Assembly: GCA_965219935.1 (NCBI GenBank)
Contig: CBDCOU010000003.1
Span: 124,001 to 188,000 of the forward strand
Reading direction: 5' to 3'
DNA from: Bin34 sp965219935
GTDB lineage: Bacteria > Chloroflexota > Anaerolineae > Caldilineales > Caldilineaceae
Length of the DNA: 64,000 nt
The notes under the pieces were generated by a model. It was not told the origin of the DNA and ran no database searches. It saw nothing but the letters and a program-made list of their open reading frames with translations. The translations under genes and the position numbers were made by a program. This document shows, piece by piece, positions 55,439-63,763 of this stretch (within the stretch, counting starts at the first letter, position 1; every line of letters starts with the position of its first letter).

Positions 55439-57271
55439 TCACGGGTTTTCCGGGGTCTCCGCTCGCGCCCCCGTCAGGTGGTACTTCTGTTGTCGGCTTT
55501 GGGGCTTGTCGGGGATGGTATAGGCAATCGTTCCATCGGCCAGGAGCGCGCGGATCACCTTGTTGAGCTGACCGGACACGCGCTTTTGTCCCAGATTGCG
55601 GGACAGGCCCGCTTTGGACATCGGTCCATGCGCCAGTTGTCGGATCACTTTGGCTGACAGCGACTCTGGCTGCAACTTGGGCTGCGACTCTGGCCGTGAG
55701 TCTGGCCGCGACTCTAGCTGTGTCGATATGCCTTGTGCAACCGCAAGAGTCGCCGTACCGATATCCCGGCCCTCATCGTCGGAGGAAGGTTCACCTGCCG
55801 CTCGCGTCCCCGTCAGGTGGTACTTCTGTTGTCGGCTTTGGGGCTTGTCGGGGATGGTATAGGTAATCGTTCCATCGGCCAGGAGCGCGCGGATCACCTT
55901 GTTGAGCCGACCGGACACGCGCTTCTGTCCCAGGTTGTGGGACAGGTCCGCCTTGGACATCGGTCCATGCGCCAGCTGCCGGAGCACTCTGGCCGACAGC
56001 GACTCTGGCTGCGACTCTGGCTGCGACTCCGGCCGTGAGTCTGGCCGCGACTCTGGCTGTGTCAATGTACCTTGTGTAGCCGCGATTGTGGAGGTATCGG
56101 TTTTCTGGCCCTCATTGTCGGAGGAAGGTTCTGCTGATTCCGTGAATACAAACTCCAGTCGCAACCCGTCGGACTCCACCAGCCACTTTGGTTGGACCGT
56201 TCCTGCCGATTGGCAGGTCTCGACAATGCTTTCGATACCGCGTCCCCATGCCTCGATCATGCCGGCGCGGAAGAACGCATTCGCGATCCCCGGATTGTGC
56301 GGTGTCGAAGCGTGCGGTCCCAAGAGTCTGTCCAGAGTCCAGTCGGTTGGCAGGGTCCCTGGGTTCCACAACGAAATGCGATCGTCGTACACACGGATCT
56401 GAATTGGTGCCGGGTTGGCATAGTCCCGGTGCGCGACCGCGTTCAGGACTGCTTCGCGTAGCGCCTCAGCAGGGGCTGGCGGGGTCTCCCGGCGGAAAAT
56501 GCCCTCGTAGGAGACTTTCGCCTTTGAGTACTTCGTGCGCAGCAGGTCGACGGTGCGGTCAACCTGGATGAACAGGTTGCCTTCAATCACGTCCTGGTAC
56601 GCGAGCTCTGTTGCTGATCGGAAGTAGCCGATCTTTACAAACGCACCCGCGAAGAAACGCGTCGGGTCGGAATGGAACAGCAGTACCGTTGCGCGCCGAA
56701 GATGCTTGCCTTCGCGCAGATTCAGAAGTTCGATCAGATCGCCGTCGGACTCGCCCACCACCGTGGCTGGCATGCGGTCGCTGGCGACACCTCGCTGCCG
56801 AAACTCGTCCAACGTTCGGCCGTCCAGATCGCGAAGCCCAATCCCCGGCATCGGCGCGTCGTCCCAGTTGCGGCCATGCTTGCGGAGCAGAAACCGGTTC
56901 AGCGATGCACCTCTCAGGACCTGCTTGGTACTGCCGCTCCGGTAGTGGTATTCACCCTTGTAGCTGATTGGGTTGGGATGGGGATCGACTCTGATTTCCA
57001 AGTACTCCCCACACTCCTCTGATTTGAGGTCCACGTCAACGACAATGCCCAACAGGGACTGCGTCTTGTTGGGAATCTCCTCCAACAATCGCAGCGGATC
57101 CTGCACCCCAACAATTTCGCCACGGTCGTTCCTACCGATGACCAACAGTCCGCCTTGCGCGTTGGCAAATCCGCAGATCCACTTCAGGTACTCGTCTCGC
57201 CAGGATGACTTCCACTCAAGGTTTTGACTCTCGTCCATCGTTGCCGCCTTGGCGGTTGCTGCATCACTCAC
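55439..57271 (-). CDS. AlbA_2 (Schlafen-like) ATP-binding protein with duplicated winged-helix tail
   Basis: A 610-residue protein of the RecG-like/AlbA_2 regulator type. Near the start, QNLEWKSSWRDEYLKWICGF and ANAQGGLLVIGRND form the AlbA_2 DNA-binding domain. The middle has the family ALREAVLNAVAHRDYANPAP and an HATPase_c_4-like GRGIESIVETC segment. The C-terminus has two copies of a winged-helix module (HGPMSKADLSHNLGQKRVSG ... IRALLADGTITYTI) joined by P-E-S-x-P-D-S linkers. The GTG at 57271 was chosen because AAGGAAGG lies 6 bases upstream; ATG 57238 is the alternative. Such proteins occur in defence islands and as transcription regulators. Confidence 0.85.
   Translation of the reverse strand: MSDAATAKAATMDESQNLEWKSSWRDEYLKWICGFANAQGGLLVIGRNDRGEIVGVQDPLRLLEEIPNKTQSLLGIVVDVDLKSEECGEYLEIRVDPHPNPISYKGEYHYRSGSTKQVLRGASLNRFLLRKHGRNWDDAPMPGIGLRDLDGRTLDEFRQRGVASDRMPATVVGESDGDLIELLNLREGKHLRRATVLLFHSDPTRFFAGAFVKIGYFRSATELAYQDVIEGNLFIQVDRTVDLLRTKYSKAKVSYEGIFRRETPPAPAEALREAVLNAVAHRDYANPAPIQIRVYDDRISLWNPGTLPTDWTLDRLLGPHASTPHNPGIANAFFRAGMIEAWGRGIESIVETCQSAGTVQPKWLVESDGLRLEFVFTESAEPSSDNEGQKTDTSTIAATQGTLTQPESRPDSRPESQPESQPESLSARVLRQLAHGPMSKADLSHNLGQKRVSGRLNKVIRALLADGTITYTIPDKPQSRQQKYHLTGTRAAGEPSSDDEGRDIGTATLAVAQGISTQLESRPDSRPESQPKLQPESLSAKVIRQLAHGPMSKAGLSRNLGQKRVSGQLNKVIRALLADGTIAYTIPDKPQSRQQKYHLTGARAETPENP
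55461..56138 (-). repeat. Tandem 339-bp duplication in the AlbA_2 gene
   Basis: Bases 55461-55799 and 55800-56138 are closely similar copies with a period of 339 bases (113 codons). Each encodes one linker plus one winged-helix module. Within the linkers a shorter 12-15-base repeat encodes P-E-S-Q/R units. The reading frame is kept. Confidence 0.85.
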
Positions 57272-57573
57272 GCCGCGCCTTCCTTCAGAAGCTCGTTGCC
57301 AAGACCGTGTTGTTCCGAGAAGCAGGTGAATTCGCTGGGGCTGCGTCCGCAACCCGTTGTCGACCAATCTAGATGCTCGCCCAACGTGCCTCTGTACCTC
57401 GCTGCCAGAGCCGTGGCCGGTCAGCCAACCATCGGATTTCTCACCGGAAGTGTAGGTTGCCGACTGCCGTCGGGACGCGATTCTAATTCAGGTGGTATGC
57501 GAGGCACATGCAGGTCAACGAAACCGGCCCTCTGTCGCGCCGACACGTTGCGCCGGCTTCATCAGTTCGCAGG
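57272..57573. other. Gap between the GroEL-like gene and the AlbA_2 gene
   Basis: About 300 bases between two minus-strand genes. The AlbA_2 promoter should lie here. I see no hairpin, RNA gene or supportable reading frame. Confidence 0.35.
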
Positions 57574-59187
57574 TTATGGCCTGGTCATCTTGGGCGGGTT
57601 GCGCCGCAACACCAGGGTATCAACCGTGAGGGTCGTGGCGGCACCGGTTACCGCCAGCCTGAATGCCTCCCGCACCACGGGCAGGGGATCCACCAAACCC
57701 GCTGCGAAGGCATTCACGCCGTTGTCTGTCACGACATTGTAGGCAAAGGGATGGCCTGAGGCGCGGATTGCCGCCAACTTCACCCGAGGCGCTGGAACAC
57801 CTGCATTGGCCATGATCCGCAGAGCCGGTGCGTCCAATGCCCTGCAAGCGCAGTCCAGTCCCATCTGCTCTTCCGGATGGAGGTCGGCCACTGCGCGGCA
57901 GTTCTTGGCTGCATGCACATAACCGAACCCGCCTCCTGGCACCACACCGTCCCTCATGGCATGCCCCACCGAGCGGATCCCTCGTTCCAGGATTCGTTTC
58001 AGCCACTCCCGCTCCACGTCCGTATCGGCTCCCACGCGGATCTGGCCTGATCCCAGATCCATGGCGGCAATGCGTCGCCGCAGCCAATCGGCTGACGGAT
58101 CCTCCGCATCCAGAAAATCGCGCTTGACCCGCAGTTGGCGCGCACATTCATGGATCCTTGCTGCCCGGTGGGGTTCGGGCATGATCCGAATCCCTTCCCG
58201 GGATACATCCACGGTGACTGCGTGCCCCAGGTCGTCGGGTTGCACCTGGCCCACGGGTTTCGTGAAGGGTAAACCCAGGACGGTGGCTCCTGTGAGGCAG
58301 GTCAGGTCCTCATAGGGGCAATCCGCGGCCGAAGATGTGGGTTCGAATACGACCCCGGACACGGCCACGGGACTGTCGGAGTTCCGGTCGTTCAGGGCCA
58401 GCCAAGCCACCATGGTCTCGCTGAAACCCCGCGCCAAAATCAGCAGGTTGCCTTTTCGGGCATACAACGCGGCGGTCATCAGGGCGAGCATATCGTCGTC
58501 GTTGGCCAGTTCGCCGTCGACCGCTGCCACAAGGCAGTCGTTCATTTGCAGACGGTCTGCGTTGCCTTCCGGGTGGTTCCAATGCGCCGGCGACGCCTTG
58601 AAGGCGGCGCCAACCGTGTAGCGACTCTCCAGCACTCGGCCAAAGTGCTCTTCAACGTCGATGATGGCATCGGGACCCATCACATAGAGCATTTCGCCAA
58701 TCAACGCCGCGGCTGGGTCATGTCCCGTTACGGTTCTGGCGGTCAGCGCCAACTGGCCTTCGTCACGAACAGGTTGGGCGAGGGCGCGGAGCGACTCCTC
58801 CACTACGCCCACGGCATGACGAAGTCCGGCAGCCAGGCGTACCGGCGACACCCCGCCTTCCACAAGGCGAAAGGCATCGCGCACCATGGCTTGGGTGAGT
58901 ACTGCGACCATGGCTCCACCATCCCCCACAGTCTCCTCCATCTGCCAGACCATGTTGCGAAGCAGCATGGCGGAGACGTCCACCTGCGGATCTCCCAGGC
59001 TGATGATGCGCCGCGCCACGGTGGGGGCATCGTCGAGCGCATCCAATCCATAGCCGGCATGGGCCTGATCCATCGCCACGGCCGGCATGGGACCCAACAT
59101 GCCACCCAGCAGGTCTGCGATGACGTCAATGCCTTCCCGCAACACGCGGGACGCGTCCGGAGCCTGCACCACCCGAGGTTGGGGCAC
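57574..59187 (-). CDS. Divergent GroEL-like chaperonin paralogue
   Basis: A 537-residue protein aligned end to end with group I chaperonins. Matches include DDAPTVARRI (GroEL D-G-V-T-V-A-K), ETVGDGGAMVAVLTQAMV (GroEL GDGTTTATVLAQ), GVVPGGGFGYVHAA and the C-terminal TLTVDTLVLRRNPP. The phosphate-binding threonines after G-D-G are replaced by G-A-M, and the ATPase Asp before VVPGGG is replaced (ERGIRSVGHAM), so ATP hydrolysis may be lost. There is no G-G-M tail. The GTG start at 59187 has GGAGA 8 bases upstream. It follows the sugar permease gene by 27 bases, so it appears to be the last gene of that operon. Confidence 0.85.
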   Translation of the reverse strand: MPQPRVVQAPDASRVLREGIDVIADLLGGMLGPMPAVAMDQAHAGYGLDALDDAPTVARRIISLGDPQVDVSAMLLRNMVWQMEETVGDGGAMVAVLTQAMVRDAFRLVEGGVSPVRLAAGLRHAVGVVEESLRALAQPVRDEGQLALTARTVTGHDPAAALIGEMLYVMGPDAIIDVEEHFGRVLESRYTVGAAFKASPAHWNHPEGNADRLQMNDCLVAAVDGELANDDDMLALMTAALYARKGNLLILARGFSETMVAWLALNDRNSDSPVAVSGVVFEPTSSAADCPYEDLTCLTGATVLGLPFTKPVGQVQPDDLGHAVTVDVSREGIRIMPEPHRAARIHECARQLRVKRDFLDAEDPSADWLRRRIAAMDLGSGQIRVGADTDVEREWLKRILERGIRSVGHAMRDGVVPGGGFGYVHAAKNCRAVADLHPEEQMGLDCACRALDAPALRIMANAGVPAPRVKLAAIRASGHPFAYNVVTDNGVNAFAAGLVDPLPVVREAFRLAVTGAATTLTVDTLVLRRNPPKMTRP

Positions 59188-59214
59188 TACGATGTCTCCA
59201 ATGGCCGGCCGGCG

Positions 59215-60081
59215 TCAACCCTTGATGCCGGTCAGTGCCATGCCGCGGATGAAATACTTGGAGGCAAAGGCGTAGACCAGGATGATCGGCACGGTGGTCA
59301 TGACGGATCCGGCCGACCACATGTCATACCGGGCCCAGTAGATGCTGCGCAACCCTGCCAGCAATAGGGGCAGGGTCTGCTTGTCGGGAGTGTTGAGGAC
59401 CACCAGGGGCCACAGGAAACTGTCCCAGTTGGCCAGGAACGCGAAGATGCCCAGGGCCGCCATGGGCGACGTGGACAGGGGAATGATGATGGTAAAGAAA
59501 ATCCGCCATTCCGACGCTCCGTCGATCCGTGCCGCATCCAGGTATTCGTACGGGATGACCTCCATGAACTGGCGCATCAGGAACACGCCGAAGGTGGACC
59601 ACAACCCGGTGATGATGAAGCCCCACAGCTTGTTGACCAGGTTCAGGTCGCCGATCGTGATGTAAAGCGGCACCAGCACCACCGCGAACGGCACCATCAT
59701 GGTGGACAGCAACAGAATGAAGAGGTACTCCTTGCCCCAGAACCGATACTTGGCGAAGATAAAACCCAGAGCCGACGAGGTCAGGAGGGTGATTACGGTA
59801 ACGGTCACCGCCGAATAGATGCTGTTGGCGACCGCCACCTCGAAGTTGACCCGCGTGAGAATCTCGGTGTAGTTCTCCGTGGTCCAGTTGATGGGCAACA
59901 GCGCCTTGGATTGCACCAGTTCCTTGAAGGGCTTGAAGGAAGCGAACACCATCCACACGAAGGGAAACAGGGCCACGATCGCCATGAATCCCAGGAAAAC
60001 ATGGAGAACGCCCTGTCGCAGATTGCGCCAAGGGGACGATAGGTGGGGCGCGGGTTTGAGGGCGGGAACGGATCCGGTCAT
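59215..60081 (-). CDS. Carbohydrate ABC transporter permease, MalG type
   Basis: A 288-residue six-helix permease. The EAA loop reads IPYEYLDAARIDGASEWRIF and the C-terminus KYFIRGMALTGIKG is typical of the family. I used the ATG at 60081 (MTGSVPALK), 11 bases after the partner permease stop; the open frame upstream of it is only the shifted reading of that partner. Together with the genes at 60093-61040 and 61194-62582 it forms a sugar importer lacking its own ATPase. Confidence 0.92.
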   Translation of the reverse strand: MTGSVPALKPAPHLSSPWRNLRQGVLHVFLGFMAIVALFPFVWMVFASFKPFKELVQSKALLPINWTTENYTEILTRVNFEVAVANSIYSAVTVTVITLLTSSALGFIFAKYRFWGKEYLFILLLSTMMVPFAVVLVPLYITIGDLNLVNKLWGFIITGLWSTFGVFLMRQFMEVIPYEYLDAARIDGASEWRIFFTIIIPLSTSPMAALGIFAFLANWDSFLWPLVVLNTPDKQTLPLLLAGLRSIYWARYDMWSAGSVMTTVPIILVYAFASKYFIRGMALTGIKG

Positions 60082-60092
60082 GGCCCGGATTC

Positions 60093-61040
60093 TCAATACG
60101 ACCAGTTGGGCCGCAGCACGCGGATCTGGATCAGGCTGGCGACCAGGATGAACACGAACTGGAACAGGGCGGCCACCGTGGCCGTGCCGAACCGGATGTG
60201 CGTGAAGGCTTCCTCGTAGATGAGCAGGTTGTACAGGTAGGTGGCGGTTCCGGGTCCTCCTTCGGTCATGACGTAGGGCAACGTGAATTCCTGCAGCGAG
60301 CCGACCGTGAGCAGGACCATGACCAGAATGATGGTGTGGGACAGCAGCGGGATGGTCACGCGCCAGAAACGCTGCCACTCGTTGGCGCCGTCCACCCGGG
60401 AGGCGTCGATGACCTCCTCCGAGATGTTCAGCATGCCGGCCGTGAGCAGCACGATGTAGAACCCCATGCTTTTCCATACCGCGATGCCCGAGATGGCCGC
60501 GAGGGCGGAACGGGTGGAGGACATCCATTTGAAGGGGGGAATGCCCAGGAAGTCCAGCATGCGGTTCAGCTGGCCCACTTCGGGATCCATCACCATGCGA
60601 AACAGCAGGGACACGGCTACCAGGGATACCACCACGGGAATGAAGATTACGGCCTGGTACAGATTCCGCAACCGCCGCACATTCGACAGGGTGGTGGCCA
60701 CCAGCATCGAAATCGGCAGCATGAAGAGGAAGATGTACAGGGTCCAGGTGAACGTGTTCTTGATGGACACCAGAAACAGGGGATTCAGGAGCAGTTTCTG
60801 ATAGTTGCCCAGACCGACGAACGGACTGTTCTGGGGATCCAGGATCTTGTAATCCACCATGGCGATGCGAAACGCCTGGAAGATCGGATGGAACATGAAT
60901 ACGAAGTACCAAATCAGCGTGGGGACGATGACCGCCACGCCAAAGTGAAACTGGGATTTTCTCAACACCCGGCGGATGCGGGCCCAGTCCCATGCAGGAC
61001 CCCGGCGGGAGCCGCCTCCGAAACGTGCCGTGGTGGTCAT
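60093..61040 (-). CDS. Carbohydrate ABC transporter permease, MalF type
   Basis: A 315-residue permease with six main hydrophobic segments. Characteristic are YQAVIFIPVVVSLVAVSLLF and the EAA loop ISEEVIDASRVDGANEWQRF. It ends IQIRVLRPNWSY. The ATG at 61040 (MTTTARFGGG) starts the family-like part; the frame is open to 61166 but that stretch covers the intercistronic hairpin. Second gene of the operon, after the binding protein. Confidence 0.92.
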   Translation of the reverse strand: MTTTARFGGGSRRGPAWDWARIRRVLRKSQFHFGVAVIVPTLIWYFVFMFHPIFQAFRIAMVDYKILDPQNSPFVGLGNYQKLLLNPLFLVSIKNTFTWTLYIFLFMLPISMLVATTLSNVRRLRNLYQAVIFIPVVVSLVAVSLLFRMVMDPEVGQLNRMLDFLGIPPFKWMSSTRSALAAISGIAVWKSMGFYIVLLTAGMLNISEEVIDASRVDGANEWQRFWRVTIPLLSHTIILVMVLLTVGSLQEFTLPYVMTEGGPGTATYLYNLLIYEEAFTHIRFGTATVAALFQFVFILVASLIQIRVLRPNWSY

Positions 61041-61128
61041 GGTGTCAAGACTGCGTCCTCGGAGGAGGGCATTCGAGGCCGAGGATGGAGATTGGCCGTA
61101 ATCGGCCCAAACCGATAAACCTGTGGAA

Positions 61129-61169
61129 GATGTGCCGGGGCCTGTCCGTCGGACAGGCCCCGGCACATC
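61129..61169 (-). terminator. Perfect 19-bp hairpin between binding-protein and permease genes
   Basis: The arms 61129-61147 (starting GATGTGCCGG) and 61151-61169 are perfectly complementary over 19 bp with a 3-base loop. No T-run follows on the minus strand. It starts 25 bases after the binding-protein stop. It should end part of the transcripts or shield the upstream message from 3' decay, giving more binding protein than permease. The first sugar operon has a similar hairpin at 30077-30110. Confidence 0.8.
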
Positions 61170-61193
61170 CCATTCAGTTCCCTGCCTGCCGGT

Positions 61194-62582
61194 TCAGGCG
61201 GGGGTGTAGGTGGACATGTCGCTCTGGAACTGAGCGTAAATCGCGTCCAGGCGTTCCTGCAAGGCCGCAGCGCCTTCCGCCGCCGTCAGGTTCTGCTGCC
61301 GGACTTCCGAGGAGACCTGAGCCACGGCTCCGTCCACGGAGGACGGACTGCCGAAGCCCTGCCCGTAGTATCCGGTGGTGGATGCCAGAGCCTGGAGCAG
61401 CTTGTGCGCCTTGACGGCCGAACTGGTGTCCGACGAGTCCTCAAAGTGGTCGTAGACCCCCACAAGGCCCCTCCAGGCGGTGTGGGCGGCACCGCCATAG
61501 ATCCGGGCATACTCGGTCTGACCTTCGAGCGTGCCCACCATGCGCAGGAAGTCGATGGACACATCCGGCTGCTTGGACTGGCGCGGAGCCACAAAGCCCC
61601 AGCCGCCTTCGCCCACGAACTGTGGTGCGTCGGGAGGCGTTACCCGTGGTGCGCCCGTGAGTTCGTAGGAGTAGCCGTGCTTGTGGCCCTCGATCATTGG
61701 CGTGCCGTTGCCTCGGGCCAGTGCCACCTTGCCCGCCAACGCTGCATCCACATGGTTCTGGTCCAGTTCGGTTTCAATGCCCATCTCCACCGGTGTGGCC
61801 ACGAACAACTCCATGGCCTGCACGCCGGCATCGGTGTCGACGTTGAAGTTCTTGTTGTCGTTGTCCCACCAGTCGGTGCCCTCCGCAGCCAACAAACTGC
61901 GGACAATGCCGAGATAGCTTTGGGCATCCCAGCCCTTGCTGCTGAGTCCCCAACGGACGACCGTACCGTCCTCTTCCTTCTGCAGGGACTTGGCGAGTTC
62001 CCACATGGAGGTGTAGGAGTCGAAATAGGGTTCGCCGTTGGTGGGCGGGAATGCATCGGCCATGCCCATGGCCTCGACTTCGTCCACGGGTACGTTGACC
62101 ATGCTACCGACGCCGTTCATTTCGGTGGGCACGCCCCAGATGTCGTCGCCCCACGAGTAGGCCTCCACTGAGTCGCCATTGAAGTCCTCGTCGATATCAA
62201 GGCCGTTGTGGTTGTAGACCGACTCTCGCAACGGCATCAGCGCGTTTTGGATGTGCAGAGGCACCAACACCTTCCCCATGATGCAGGCCGCCTCGGGTTG
62301 GGTACCCGCGGACAGCGCAGCGATGAGCTTGGTCTCGATGGGCCATGGCTGTGGGGCCACGGTCAACTCCACTCCGGACTGTTCCAGGTAGAGATCCGCC
62401 AGGCGCTCGTAGGCGCCAATGTGGTGGTCGTACTGCAAACCCCACAACACGCCCGCCGTGGGCATGGGGGCTCCACCGTCGGTGGAGGGCGCGACGACAG
62501 TACAGGCTGCCAGGGCTGAAACCCCCAGGGCCATGGCCGATCCCTTGAGAAACACGCGGCGATTGATCGTTCTGGTCTGCAT
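61194..62582 (-). CDS. ABC transporter sugar-binding lipoprotein
   Basis: A 462-residue extracellular solute-binding protein. It has a Tat-type signal NRRVFLKGSAMALGVSALAA and an L-A-A-C lipobox, then a family 1 binding-protein fold (YERLADLYLEQSGVELTVAP, KLIAALSAGTQPEAAC). The ATG at 62582 is preceded by AGGAG at 8 bases. First gene of the operon that continues with two permeases and the GroEL-like gene. The ligand is probably a sugar but cannot be named. Confidence 0.92.
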   Translation of the reverse strand: MQTRTINRRVFLKGSAMALGVSALAACTVVAPSTDGGAPMPTAGVLWGLQYDHHIGAYERLADLYLEQSGVELTVAPQPWPIETKLIAALSAGTQPEAACIMGKVLVPLHIQNALMPLRESVYNHNGLDIDEDFNGDSVEAYSWGDDIWGVPTEMNGVGSMVNVPVDEVEAMGMADAFPPTNGEPYFDSYTSMWELAKSLQKEEDGTVVRWGLSSKGWDAQSYLGIVRSLLAAEGTDWWDNDNKNFNVDTDAGVQAMELFVATPVEMGIETELDQNHVDAALAGKVALARGNGTPMIEGHKHGYSYELTGAPRVTPPDAPQFVGEGGWGFVAPRQSKQPDVSIDFLRMVGTLEGQTEYARIYGGAAHTAWRGLVGVYDHFEDSSDTSSAVKAHKLLQALASTTGYYGQGFGSPSSVDGAVAQVSSEVRQQNLTAAEGAAALQERLDAIYAQFQSDMSTYTPA

Positions 62583-63279
62583 CCGTCTTACTCCTGTTGA
62601 ATTACTACCGCAGCACCAACACCCCGGGGGGTGTACGCATCACGACAGCCACCACGGCATATCCATCCCAAATCCGAAACCGGTCATGGCCGAGCTTCGA
62701 TACGGATGTGTACAGCTGGCGGCAACCATGAATGTGCGGATTCTAACACCCCCCCGAGGCACGAGTCACTGGGTGTTTAGGCGCAATGTTGAGTGTTGTT
62801 TCAGCATCGTGGCCGTTGGTGCGGGCCCGCCATCGGCCTCCGCGCATGAAGAAGGTCCGTTGTTGTGCGCATCAGGTCATGGAGGCGGTCATCAGATACA
62901 GGGTGGTGAAACCAGTTGAGGATACGGGCCGTTGGTTCCGATTCCATGTGGTTGCCGATGGCGCGGTCCGGCACGCCTTCGATCAAGACCGCTGGACTTC
63001 TGTTGCATGCAAACTTCCTGCGATGCCCACGGGACCGCGCCTTCCCGGAACTACATCGATGCGTGTGGGAATCAGCCACTCGGTTTCTGTCTTGGCCGCG
63101 CCTCCGGTCTTCTCGGGCCTGTTGGCGACGGGACACACAGGCGAATGGGACTATACTCCAAGCATCCCCTGTGGCATCCAAGACGCTCAAGTGACGGTTG
63201 AACCGATGGGGGGCGATAGCTCCGGGATGTGGCGGACAGCACCTGAAGCATGTGGCGTAGGGCGGTATCCAGGACGCTT
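62583..63279. other. Long intergenic region between divergent units
   Basis: About 700 bases without a supportable gene; open frames here show no family features. It holds the palindrome at 62619-62634 and a TATACT at 63152-63157 that may be a -10 box for the DUF6932-like gene, though no -35 box fits. The binding-protein promoter must also lie here. Confidence 0.4.
62619..62634. promoter_or_regulatory. GC-rich palindrome upstream of the second sugar operon
   Basis: ACACCCC and GGGGTGT flank a two-base centre, giving a perfect 7-bp inverted repeat 37 bases before the binding-protein ATG. Its position fits an operator for a sugar-responsive repressor. No regulator gene is adjacent, so this is tentative. 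Confidence 0.35.
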
Positions 63280-63763
63280 ATGTACCTGCAACCACCGGAC
63301 GAGCCCCCGGAGACCAACGAGTCTTCCGGCATCCCTGACTTTGATCACCGGGGTCTCCTCCCGCCTGGAATCCACACGGCCAATTGGCCGGAGGTGGTCG
63401 CCCGGTTCGGGTGGCCCCCCCGGCGAAGAGACCTCTTGACCGGGCTGCAGGACGCGTGCAGATATCTGAAGCAAGCAGGGGTGGACATCCTGTTCCTGAA
63501 CGGAAGCTTCGTGTCAAACATTCCCGTCCCCGGTGACTACGATGCCTGCTGGGACATGGGTGCCCAAGGGTTGGCGCTCGCATGTCTGCCGGGATGCCTG
63601 CATCCCGATTCACTGTCTCCGCCAGAGCAGAAAGATCGGTTTCAAGGTGAGTTCTACAGCTTAGAGGTACTTGCGCCTGTACCAAACCAGCGGCAGCGAC
63701 CCGCATCCCAAAGGCGTTGTGGCCCTTGTCCTTTCAACGGTGAATCATGATCATCAGGAATGA
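63280..63763 (+). pseudogene. DUF6932-like nucleotidyltransferase-related gene with a frameshift
   Basis: The ATG at 63280 has AGGA 6 bases upstream. The first 125 or so residues match DUF6932-type proteins: IPDFDHRGLLPPGIHTANWP, then GVDILFLNGSFVSNIPVPGD with YDACWD. After FQGEFYSLE the family continuation (YLRLYQTSGSDPHPKGVVAL) is found one base out of frame, ending at a stop at 63761-63763. One extra G in GAGG at 63664-63667 would explain this. In the original frame the protein ends at 63750 with an unlike tail. It could be a sequencing error, programmed or a true mutation. It overlaps the XRE-like gene that follows, as toxin-antitoxin pairs do. Confidence 0.65.

Noticed and set aside
59215..60993. 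592-residue open frame covering both sugar permeases
   Set aside because: Only its last 288 residues are a real permease; the first part is the partner permease read in the wrong frame.
62786..63439. 217-residue plus-strand frame before the DUF6932-like gene
   Set aside because: No domain or ribosome-binding site, and it overlaps the DUF6932-like start in another frame.
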